Shown: positions 49,201-58,660 of the stretch, one piece after another
Layout of the letters: each line of letters opens with the position of its first letter
How positions within the stretch are numbered: position 1 is the stretch's first letter
Assembly (NCBI GenBank): GCA_009809945.1
Contig: WTPW01000014.1
Coordinates: forward strand, 340,732-404,731
Reading direction: 5' to 3'
Origin: Gigaspora margarita
Lineage: Eukaryota; Glomeromycota; Glomeromycetes; Diversisporales; Gigasporaceae
DNA length: 64,000 bases
Program-made: the position numbers and the translations under genes
The notes under the pieces: model-generated
Database searches by the model: none
Told to the model about the DNA's origin: nothing
The model's input: the letters and a program-made list of their open reading frames with translations, nothing else

Positions 49201-49626
49201 ACAAATAAAAGGAAGTCAAGATGAAATTGAATGATTATCAGTTCTTGATAAATTTATTGATACTGTAATAAATGTTGATGACTGTCCTGCACCAAATCGA
49301 TATAAGCAATTGTGGACTTTAAGTAATCAAATATATGCTGCATTTCAAAATCCAAATCCCAATAGTCATTTGCTTTTTGAATATACAACACAAAATACTT
49401 CAAAAGGATACTCTAATATAGAAACTTGTTATCAACATGGAATAGAACATATGCAAGATCTGCTTGCACAAGAAGTTTATTTAAATATAAAAAAAATACA
49501 AAAGGAAGAGCAAGTAAAAATTTAGTTAAAGACACTGTAGCAAATTTTAAACAACAACAAAAAATTCAAAAGAGAAAATGAAAAGATAATAATCAATTAG
49601 AAGATAATGAATCTACAAGTGAATAA
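46257..49626 (+). pseudogene. Large transposase-like gene of unknown family, decayed
   Basis: A long open region in pieces over more than 3.3 kb. The N-terminal part is acidic and Asn-rich. From about 46600 comes WNEKLDKLGICYQHFLFD, then two Cys-rich pieces (CIFCNKYKTFFMHSQGC and YICSECFETNDGHLHQR) that look like zinc binding. A helical stretch follows (46990-47340), then IACDEAIFRRL, NIILGQWHTSKDMCQVL and LLGVRYLKNLEKG (48494-48775). The last part (49290-49626) reads CPAPNRYKQLWTLSNQIYAA and ends in a Lys/Gln-rich tail. The order of zinc pieces and an ILGQWH-type motif recalls the DUF6589-like transposases of fungi; this is a recollection, not a search. Stops in several places show it is dead. 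A SINE-like insert lies at 48050-48343. It is the only candidate transposase in the 18.6-kb element. Confidence 0.6.
48050..48343 (+). mobile_element. SINE-like retroposon with 18-bp TSD
   Basis: 294 bp starting gccgtggtctggttttaacc and ending ggttatttaaacc plus an A run. It is bounded by identical 18-mers agaaaaaataaataattt at 48032-48049 and 48344-48361. A box A-like tagctgggtgg lies near 48106; no clear box B was found. Removing it restores the reading of the surrounding relic (LLLEKINN... to ...FDINDIHL), so it arrived after that gene was in place. Confidence 0.8.
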
Positions 49627-49920
49627 TTATTTAACTTATATATAATTAAAGAATTTTGATTTTAATTTAAAGTATATATCTATTTTTGTAATAAAAAAAA
49701 ATTTATATTAAATTTTTAATAAACATTATTTATAAAAAATATTTATTTATTAAACAATAAAGTATACTTACCAAGCTTTATTTAATCTTGAGATTTAGAA
49801 TTAGGGGTATGCAATACTAGTACCTTGTGCTATGCCTATGCTATATTTATAAAATTACATTATTATGTGAACATGAACACAGATACAGACCAGACTGGAT
49901 ACTTGCACTCATATCCAAAG

Positions 49921-50754
49921 TAGTGTTCTGACCCATCACAAAAATTCCAACCCAGGTCACCCGCGGGTGGGTCACCTGGGTGACCCAGGTGAACACTAGG
50001 TAATAGAAAAATTCTGCTATGGGTCACTCGCGAGAGGGTCACCCAGGTGACCCAGGTGAACACTAGGTAATAGAAAAATTCTGCTACGGATCACCTGTGG
50101 GTGAGTTACCTGGGTGACCCAGGTGCACACTAGGTAAACCGTTACAAAAATCCAAACCCGGATGACCCGGGTGAACACTAGGTAATAGAAAAATTCTGCT
50201 ACGGGTCACCCAGGTGATCCAGGTGAACACTAGAATATTGATAGATAAAATTGGTAAGCTTAATAATATTTTAACAAATTTAAGCAAATCATTATTAATT
50301 AATCAAAGCATTTCTAATTTAACATTAGATCTGCTCGGTATGTATGACTATCGTATAAGTAGCAAGGCATAACAGGTATAGACGACTCGTGCCAGAATTT
50401 AGAAAATGCACACAGCCACAAAGTTATTTATATGACATTAAAGTACCCATTATACACGTGATGTTAATGCGCATCAAATGATCAATTTGAATACGCCATT
50501 CAATAAGATTCAAGATTTTGTAAACAAAAGTTTGCCTGTTAACTATACACTTCGTACTTCATACTACATTCCTGGTACCCATACAGGTCACCCATGTGGG
50601 TGACTTGCAGGTTGACCCATGGGTGACCCATGGATTGACCCATGGGGACCTGCAGGTCAATCATGGATTGACCACCCAGGTGGCCATAATTCAACCTGGG
50701 TCACCCGCCCACTAGCGGGTGATCCAGGTGAGACTTACCTGGGTCAGAACACTA
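49921..50754. mobile_element. hAT MITE with GC-rich minisatellite
   Basis: The TIRs tagtgttctgaccca and tgggtcagaacacta are flanked by atccaaag at 49913-49920 and 50755-50762. Inside, 49930-50240 repeats a block with gtcacccaggtgacccaggt and gaacactaggtaatagaaaa four times, and 50585-50750 repeats gacccatgggtgacccatgg types. These islands are far more GC-rich than the window. ORFs on both strands here (such as 49863-50287 minus) are minisatellite translations. Confidence 0.9.
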
Positions 50755-50762
50755 ATCCAAAG

Positions 50763-51474
50763 ATGGAAAATGTCCATTATAATTATATTTCATTAACCAT
50801 TCAAATACTTGAACATTGGACAGTATCTGGTGAACATTGTCCAAAGTCCACCAGTCCACTATAATTTAAAATGCTCAAAATAGATCAGACAATTAAATGT
50901 TTAGAATTAGACAAGTCTACTAGACATTGTTCAATGTCCACCACAATCTTATTACCAACAAAAAAAATAATCTATTTGTATTTTTACACATGCCAATTTA
51001 GATAAGTATAAAGAATATTATTTAACTATTCATCTTTATTAATTTAGAAAATAGTCAAAGAACAAAATTATTTTTATAATAAACCACTTATGAAAATTTA
51101 TATTATTCCATTAAATAAAAAAAAAAACTAGAATGCTTATTTTTTTATTTGAATTTCCATTCCCCAGTTCCAATCCACATTTTCCAGTTTAGAACAGTAT
51201 TTTCTAATTCTACTTCATATTCCTGAATATCAACAAAAAATTATTAGTAAAAGAAAGAAAATCAGAAAAGTGCAAAAAAAACCAAACCAAAATACTTATC
51301 TTCCTGATCTAAATCTCCATATCCGGCTTATTTTACACTTCCCAGCTTAGTGAAAAATAAGCAATGTCATAACAGCTGATATAACTTTGTAATAGTGTTT
51401 TTTTTTGATCTAAAATAAAAATAAAAAAAAAAAAAAAAACAATAAAAATAAAAAAAGATTAGTTTAATAATATA
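50763..51474. other. Spacer inside the large element
   Basis: No gene. It includes ccattataattatatttcatt and repeated gaacattg(g/t)ccaagtccacc motifs at 50770-50945, remnants of a further repeat, then AT-rich sequence with an A run at 51421-51465. Confidence 0.4.
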
Positions 51475-51482
51475 ATTCTAAT

Positions 51483-53198
51483 TAGTGTTTTAGGAAAAAC
51501 CATTTTCAAAATCTGAAAAGCGAAACCAAAATGCTTCCAAAGGCGAAATTTTCAAAATGGGCGAAACTTCCGAAACCTGGCAAACCCTCTGAAACCTGGC
51601 AAATCCAAAATAGTAAAATTTTTTTTACTTTTTTGGATTTCTATCTTATTATTTTTTTTGTATACAGAATTATAAGTTAATTCATAATTTATTTTGTAAT
51701 TACTAACATTAACCCTATGCTTTGATGATAGCCACGCTATGGTTATTTTCACGAGGATACCCTGATTTGTGGCTTATTTGAAGTTGAGGTTTATATAAAA
51801 AAGTAATAGCATATAATTGTATGCAATGAAGATTATAGATATGCATGTAATAATTATAGGCATAGTACGTATATACGTATGCATGCAGCAGAGATTATAA
51901 AGATACTGTGGAGTAAATAAATCTCAGTGCTTTCTTACTTCACTTGTCTTGTCACTTGTTCTCTTCAATGCCCAATTATAATCTGGCTCCCAGCTCTCCC
52001 GCCCTTTCTCTCATTCATTGCACCTAGCACTCTACCTGTTGTCATGTGTAACGATTTGAATGCACCACACTATAGCGTGGGCTCGAACTTGCTATTTTAT
52101 GTAGACGTGATCATGTGTACTGAGTTGAAGTGTGGGGTCAACTCGCTACACTTATAAAAGTTAATATTGTCATGGGTAAGGAGTTGAATGTGCTGCTATA
52201 TAAAAATTGATATCATGTGTAATGAGGTAAATGCGCCGCACCATAGTGTGGGCTCGGACTCACTATTATAAAAATTGATGTTGTACATAACGAGTTGAAT
52301 GTGCCCCATCATAAACATGGGCTTGAACTCGCAAAAAAAAAAAAAAGTAGAATGCGCCACAATTTAGCGTTAGTGATCCTCTATTAAGGTTCCTCAACTA
52401 TGCTTTGTCACCTAAGCATATTTACATATACATAGAGTTGTTATGAGCACAATATGCAATAGCAGAATAGAAAGTGATGAAGTGGAGCACTACTCCCATT
52501 ATGTAACTTCATAATGTCTAATAAAGACAGTGTTTAATATGAAATCTGAGCGAGAATAATTGATTTTCTCTATCTCTTAATACAGTGTGTAGGCAACTTA
52601 GCTTGCCAAAATATTGTAATATGTGAAATATGCATACGAAGAATAATACTAGGTAAAATAGCTTAACTTATATATAATTTAAAATATTTATTTAAAGTTT
52701 ACAATATTAAATATTTATTTAAAATTTATAGTATTAAATATTTTAAGATAAAAAAAAATAATTTAATAAAATATTTATTTAAAATTTATAGTTTTCATAT
52801 ATTTAAGATAAATCATAATTTAAAATAAAAGGAAAAAGCTTAACTATATATAATAATACAAAATAAAATTTATAAAATTTAAAATATAAAAAAAATTTAT
52901 AAAATTTAAAAAATTACTTAACAAATAAAGGAAATAATCGCTATTCACATATTGCGGATATATACAAGTGTTTTACTATGCTTTGTGTATTTTTTCCAAT
53001 AAAATTTCTAATATTGGATTTTGGAACTTTCGCCAGGTTTTGGTATCACCAATTTTTAGACATTTCGCCAGGTTTTGAACATTTTGCCAGTTTTACCAGT
53101 TTCAGAATTATCAGATTTTCAGGCTTTGGGCGAAACATATGTTACCCTATTTTGGAAATTTCGCCTGGCCGAAAAATGTAATTTTGCCTGAAACACTA
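51483..53198. mobile_element. hAT non-autonomous element, 1.7 kb, perfect 8-bp TSD
   Basis: The ends tagtgttttagg and cctgaaacacta are flanked by attctaat at 51475-51482 and 53199-53206. Subterminal gcgaaa(c/t)ttcc and cgaaacctggcaaa motifs at the left are mirrored as tttcgccaggttttg at the right (53020-53130). It carries a tandem repeat at 52038-52332. ORFs at 51552-51752, 51927-52157 and 52978-53181 have no recognisable product. Confidence 0.88.
52038..52332 (+). repeat. Five-unit tandem repeat with tRNA box B-like core
   Basis: Units of about 45-70 bp start gtcatgtgtaacgagttgaa and end in variants of gggctcgaactcgc. That ending resembles the TpsiC arm (box B) of a tRNA, so the array may descend from a tRNA-derived SINE head. 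Copies differ in length and sequence. No full tRNA fold is present. Confidence 0.55.
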
Positions 53199-53204
53199 AT
53201 TCTA

Positions 53205-54540
53205 ATCACTTCCGAATAAATTATTTGGATGTAACTTATTAATAAATGTTCTTTATACTTACCACTAGAATAATACGAATGAAATGATTTGTGAACTTGT
53301 CTTGATGTTTTAGCACTACCTGTTACAGTTGTTTTCATAGATTCTGGAACATCTGGCAAAAAATTTACCAGCTAAATATTTGCTAATTCGATAAGTTCAT
53401 GATTTCGGTAATGATCACTAAAACTTAACAAATCAGTAAATATTCGGCTAGCCAAATGTCCCAGAAGTTATGTACAACATTACATATATGATATCCCCCA
53501 ATATGACCCATATTTGTAGATTTTATATTATTTTCCGATTCAAAAATCTTATCAAGGTACTTTACCACAATATCATTGCACTATTTTTGCAATTTTTGAA
53601 GCTCATTATTTTGAAAAATTTTTAATAAATTCAAGTAAAACTTAAATGAAGCCAATAAGATTCCATTTCAATTAAATGAATTTCAAGGTATTTAGCTAAT
53701 TCATCAAAAAAAAAATTCACAAGCAATAAGTATAAGCTCAAAAATACTGATGCATTATGAGTTTCAAGTCCTTCATAAATATATCTGAAATATATTTTAG
53801 AATTTTCTTGCTACTTGATATAAATTAATCAAATATAAATAGCTTACTTAATTATAACCTCAAATTGTTGGATTGTAAAGTTTTTTAAATTAAGCATTTT
53901 AATATTGCTTTTCTGTGCATTATATTTTTTGCTGTTCATAGATAGATAATTAAGGNGATTGGATNGTGATGGTNCAGGGAGNGGNAACAATANCTAANGA
54001 TCATTAANGATNATCTTTANTTCTGTAGAAGTGATAAAATGCAAACACCTATGTATCAAAAACAATGAAACTTATACTTCGCAAATTTCTATATGTTATC
54101 ATTTTTCTGATTCAAAATCTTATTAAGGTACTTTATCACAATATCATTGCACTATTTTTGCAATTTTTGAAGCTCATTTTGAAATTTTTTTTGATAAATT
54201 TGAGTAAAATTTAAATGAAGCCAATGAGCTTTCGTTTCAATTAAATGAATTTCAAGGTATTTAGCTAATTCATCAAAAAAAATTTGCAATCAATAAGCAT
54301 AAGCTCAAAAAAATAAATGATGCATTATGAGTTTCAAGTCCTTATCTGTATAAATTTAAATTTATTTTAGATTTTTCTTGCTACTTGATATAAATTAAAA
54401 ATCTAATATAAATAGCTTACTTGGTTATAATCTCAAATTGTTGTATTGTAAGGTTTTTAAATTAATCGTTTTAATATTGTTCTCATTCCATTCTCTTAAT
54501 CCTCTGTGCTTTATATTTTTTGCTGTCATAGATAAATATC
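53205..54540 (-). pseudogene. Inverted Sel1 unit and duplicated BACK-like exon fragments
   Basis: On the minus strand, 53205-53530 repeats the linker, hairpin and end of a Sel1 unit (KYKEHLL, then a hairpin 53340-53475, then NMGHIGGYHICNVVHNFWD). Just upstream in that direction, at 53500-53935 and again at 54092-54535, two copies of one segment encode FDELAKYLEIHLIETKAHWL and ELQKLQK followed by CNDIVIKYLNKI. This resembles the BACK region of BTB-domain proteins common in these fungi. The inverted repeat arm 53936-54066 lies between the copies. All are broken. The mixture suggests capture and rearrangement of host gene pieces inside the large element. Confidence 0.5.
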
Positions 54541-55146
54541 ATGGATACCATGACTGGTTGATCAGTGACCATTTAACCTACACCATTAGTGCAAAGCACG
54601 TCAAAATGTCAAGGGGAAGGCCTAACACATAGTGGTACCCCTAATAATTTGCTAAGAACTTTACTATAATTAAAGAAAAATTTTTCATATAAAAATGGAT
54701 CAAAATAAGGCTTGTATTATGTGTGCACAAATAAATATCACAGATTAATTATGTATGTGTGTATGTACCATTCAAATTTTTACCTTTCATATTGCACATC
54801 AAAATGCTCTTTAGGCTCGCCCTCGTGAATTAAACAGTTCCATCAGCAAATCTACTTTAAAATAGTTTGATGATGCCAAATTTTAAATCATCAGTCGTTG
54901 CTTTATCCATAAATGCCTTACGATCTTTTTAGAATCATATTCAAATAAACTGGTTTGTAATAGAAGCATCGTATAGTTTACTGTAAAAAAAAATTTTGAT
55001 ACAGAACTTATTAGCTACAATGACACAAGTAATGGGATTATAGTTGGTGGTAGAATTTGTAATGCATTTAACAAAATAATGAGATAAAAAACAAAATTGA
55101 ATACTATTGATTGTAACTTCACCTATCCATTTATTTTATTCTTTTA
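54541..55146. other. Spacer inside the large element
   Basis: AT-rich with no recognisable gene. The ORF at 54438-54632 straddles the duplicated segment and has no recognisable product. Confidence 0.45.
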
Positions 55147-55310
55147 CAGCTGTTTTTATAAATTCTGGGACAAATGATAAAAATTATTTCAACTGAATTC
55201 AATAAGTTTTTAAATTTGGTGTTATCAAAATCCAATTTCAAATTCAAAAAAACTTATCGAATTCGGCTGAAATAATTTTTATCAGTTGTCCTAGAATTTA
55301 TGAAAAGCTG
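55147..55310. mobile_element. TA MITE (CAGCTG...ATAAATTCTGGGACA)
   Basis: A 164-bp hairpin with ends cagctgtttttataaattct and, inverted, cagcttttcataaattctag, flanked by TA at 55145-55146 and 55311-55312. Arms pair almost to the centre (ttcaactgaattcaataag with cttatcgaattcggctgaa). It is the clearest whole member of the family also seen at 42954, 43414 and inside the Sel1 units. Confidence 0.85.
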
Positions 55311-55312
55311 TA

Positions 55313-55817
55313 ATTATTAATTGATCCAGTTTAACAATGTTCGGGCGAACATAAACTTTGACGTATTCACAACCCCGAAATCGCTTATCAAATTGCCTTT
55401 TGGTTATGAACCCTGACCTTGATTCACCTGTATTTACAGGTTTCAAAAGTACTGCTTAGTAATATGTTTGTTTTGGTAAATCAAATTGTTTTAATTGGCG
55501 ACATTAGTGCCTATTTCACAAATATAATTTAAATTATACTGGATTATAGAAGCCAATTTATACCCAACTTTACAAGCGAGATTCTTTATTTTTGGTATTA
55601 CAAACAGTACTCAAAAACAGTTAGTAGGTAGTTTTTGTATGTCTTTGTGAGATTCTAACTTGATCTTTGCTTAAACGCACTTTGTTCTTGTAAAAGACCA
55701 ACTTAAAATAAATGATTTCGTCAATTTTATATAAAAAAATTTTATCATATGATGTAGATTATCTTAAATTCTATATTAAAATCACTTAACGTGATAATTC
55801 TGTGACAAATCATGTGA
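55313..55817. other. Spacer inside the large element
   Basis: No gene recognised. Less AT-rich up to 55440 (tcgggcgaacataaactttg), then AT-rich until the right palindrome array. Confidence 0.4.
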
Positions 55818-56620
55818 CTGGTAAGATTTTACAGAATTTTATTAATAAAATTCTATAAAATCTTATTATTCATAAAATTTTACTAATTAATTCTAACTTT
55901 ATGCACTAAGTAAACTTGTAGAGTATCTAAAAATACACCCAAACAGCAAAATTATTTTTATTTTACTTAAGATTTGGAGAATAGATGCATAATTTTGACA
56001 TTTTTGATCAAAAATCTAAAATTATGCATCTATTCTCCAAAACTCAAGTAAAATAAAAACAATTCTGCCCTTTTGATGTATTTTTATATAAGGAACAAGT
56101 TTACTTAGTGCATAAAGTTAGAATTAATTAGTAAAATTTTGTGAATAATAAGATTTTATAGAATTTTATTAATAAAATTCTGTAAAATTTTATATTTAAC
56201 AAAATTTTACTAATTAATTCTGACTTTATGCACTAAGTAAACTTGTTTAGCATCTAAAAATACAACAAATAGACATAATTATTTTTATTTTACTTGAAAT
56301 TTGGAGAAAAGATGCTTAAATTTGACTTTTTTGATAAAAAATCCAAAATTATCATCTATTCTCCAAATTTCAAGTAAAATAAAAATAACTTAAGGGCCGT
56401 GTCATTAATTACCTGATTATTTTTTATTAGAGGCCTACCTCCCCTCCCCCTTAATCTGCCGATTTGATGTATTTTTAGGTGCTGAACAAGTTTACTTAGT
56501 GCATAATTTTAGGTTTAATTAGTAAAATTTTGTGAATTATGAGATTTTATAGAATTTTATTAATAAAATTCTTTAAAATCTTATGATTCCGGCACTATAA
56601 TTTGATTGGATAATAAGGTT
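55818..56620. repeat. Right array of alternating palindromes
   Basis: About two and a half units of the family in the left array. Centres attttattaataaaat fall near 55848, 56172 and 56560; the last interval is longer because of the 57-bp insertion at 56394-56450. It joins the right TIR of the large element directly. Confidence 0.9.
56394..56450. mobile_element. 57-bp TTAA-flanked insertion
   Basis: Flanked by TTAA at 56390-56393 and 56451-56454. The ends are gggccgtgtc and ctcccccc-type ccctccccc, so only the GGG/CCC terminal bases are inverted. It interrupts a palindrome arm that is continuous in the sister units. TTAA targets suggest a piggyBac-like mover, on little evidence. Confidence 0.5.
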
Positions 56621-56916
56621 ACACAAACTATGCACTACAAATTTGTGTTACTAAGTAGCTTTAGACAATTTTTTTGGTCATGTGACCTTGTTTTGTGGCT
56701 TGGGTCACATGATTTATGCCGGAAGTTGGGTCGGAGGCCGGATGGGTGGCATTAACAAAAATAGGGGGTGGCAATAACAGTTCCCTAAATAAAAAATAAA
56801 AAAATAAAAAATAAAAATAAATAAAAATAAAAAATAAAAAAGAATCAACATTATTGTTCCAGTATTTAAATAATAACTATTTTCAGAGACTATATGTTTG
56901 ATTAACTTACATTCTT

Positions 56917-57903
56917 CTTGTAGATGACAACTTTGCCAGTGAAATTATGCCCGACCCTGGTTATGAGATGGAAGTTTTTCAGCACCACAATGGCACATCA
57001 GCAATTGGCGAAGTTTAGAGAAAAGGGTGACAGGTCCAGAATTTGAAACTGGAGGTTGGAAATGGTAGGTGTCAGTTCAGGTATATTTTTTCCTATTAAC
57101 AAATGAATTATTTTTCCTGGAAAATTTAGGCGAATTCTGCTTTTTCCGCAAGGAAACAATAATACGGAAATGGTGTCCATTTATCTAGATTTTGCTGATC
57201 CGAAAGGAACACAGCCGGTTGGCACGCGAGTTTACAATCGCTTTAGTTTTATGGAATCCTCATGAACCAACACAATATATTAGTCATAATCCGAAATTCG
57301 TGATTTACAGTAGATCATTATATCGATTGATCGTCGAATGCTCCATTAATACTCTTATGCTATTATTTTTGCCGAATATATTAAAATTTTCTTTTATAGA
57401 TGCGCATCATCGCTTCACTGGCGAGGAGCCAGATTGGGGTTTACAAAGGTTTACGGCCCATGTAAATTAATCAGTCCGTCTGAAAACCGAACGCGCCGAT
57501 TAATCGAAAATGACAGCTGCAATATCACAGCATTCGTTCGAGTTTTAAAGGATCCTACAGGCGTTCTATGGGTTAATTTCAACAAGTAGTTTACTTTATT
57601 CTTATATTATTATTCGAGCTTTAATCCGCAAATTTTTTCTACTGTTATGACCTTCAATACTTCTGGCGTTGTGTTTAACCTCTTATGTTTACCAAATTCC
57701 TACCGAAGATGACGAACCTTCCAAAAGTGTTTCTTTAGAATTGCAAAGAGCTTTTTTACACATTGCAAACGTCGGATACTCCGGTTGAAACAACAGAATT
57801 AGCGAGATCTTTCATATGGGATTCGTCAGATTTATATTTGCAGCATTATATTCAAGAGTTTAACAGAGTGTTACAAGAATATTTAGAAGGTAAAATGAAG
57901 GTG
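56917..57903 (+). pseudogene. USP7/Ubp15-type deubiquitinase, broken
   Basis: A host gene relic. After an acceptor (ttcttcttgtag, to 56921) comes DDNFASEIMPDPGYEMEVFQ, then in a shifted frame the MATH domain: WHISNWRSLEKRVTGPEFET, an intron (57028-57099 or so, gtaggt...tttag), RILLFPQGNNNTEMVSIYLD, ALVLWNPHEPTQYISHN, a second intron, and AHHRFTGEEPDWG. Then SENRTRRLIENDSCNITAF and DPTGVLWVNFN lead toward the catalytic domain. The segment that should carry the catalytic Cys box is missing. It resumes with YQIPTEDDEPSKSVSLELQ and, after another shift, EFNRVLQEYLEGKMK and stops. At least three frame changes and the missing Cys box make it non-functional. It starts 130 bases from the right end of the 18.6-kb element. 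Confidence 0.85.
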
Positions 57904-58660
57904 GGCTTATTATTTGTTGAATTAAATTAATTAATTTGATAGATTTGCAAAAATGGCAGGATTCTACAGTTCATCTAAATGAAAATGAATACTGCCATTT
58001 TTTTTTCTTTTTTTTGGGAACGCACGTGCGTTAGTGGTTTACCCGTTGCTATTTTTGTTTATGATCGGTGGTGTCCCAACCATTCGATATGTCATGACAA
58101 TGTGTATAAAATTTCCTTTTTGTTCAAATCTTTGTAGATCGATGATTATGGTTTCATCAACCTCAACCAAATAAAAAATCCTATTAAAAAAATGGAAAAT
58201 GCCAAATATCAGGTAAATAATTACATAAGGTAACCTAATGCAATTTATCTTTGTCTATTGTTGGATATTTGTATTCTATAGTAAAATAATATAAAAAGTA
58301 TTATTATTATTATAGAGTTATACGTATATTTTAAGACAACAATCAGTTTTGATTAAAGTTGCAATTAATGTAACAAGTTTTAAACAATTATTAATTTAAC
58401 AGTTAAACAATGCATATATATAATAATTAATAAATAAGCTTATTTATAAAATAATAACTTTGGATAAATTTTATTTGGTTTAAAATAAATAAATATCTAA
58501 TAAAATGCTGAATATTATAAAAGTTCTAAACTGTTTAATAAAAATTTTGAATTTTATAAAAAAAATAATACAACATATAAAACAATTGCATTATTAAATT
58601 ATAATATCTCTTACGATTGTTAACAACCCAAAATTTTATATATGAAAAAAATATATGCCT
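57904..58660. other. Spacer with one exon-like piece
   Basis: At 58132-58206 on plus, tttgtag is followed by an open 25-codon stretch (IDDYGFINLNQIKNP...) and gtaaat. It could be an exon of the decayed deubiquitinase locus or chance. The rest is AT-rich. On minus, aataaa at 58475-58470 is a possible polyadenylation signal for the microexon gene. Confidence 0.35.

Larger units (their letters stand above)
38208..56786. mobile_element. 18.6-kb element with long TIRs and perfect 8-bp TSD
   Basis: The left end begins GGGAACTGTTATTGCCACCC at 38208, and the same sequence occurs inverted ending at 56786. The match continues at about 95% through gtgacccaagccacaaaaca, taacacaaatttgt and into the palindrome arrays, so the TIR exceeds 350 bp once the hAT insertion at 38344-39161 is set aside. 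Both outer edges carry taaataaa (38200-38207 and 56787-56794). The target is A-rich, so chance cannot be fully excluded, but a perfect octamer at both TIR ends is strong evidence for one insertion. The inside holds palindrome arrays, the Sel1 array, the transposase-like relic at 46257-49626 and nested MITEs. An 8-bp duplication fits hAT- or Zisupton-like enzymes; the GGGAAC end fits no family I know. Confidence 0.8.

Noticed and set aside
49863-50287. Two minus-strand ORFs with repeated VHLGHPGD-type peptides
   Set aside because: Translations of the CACCCAGGTGACC minisatellite inside a hAT MITE.
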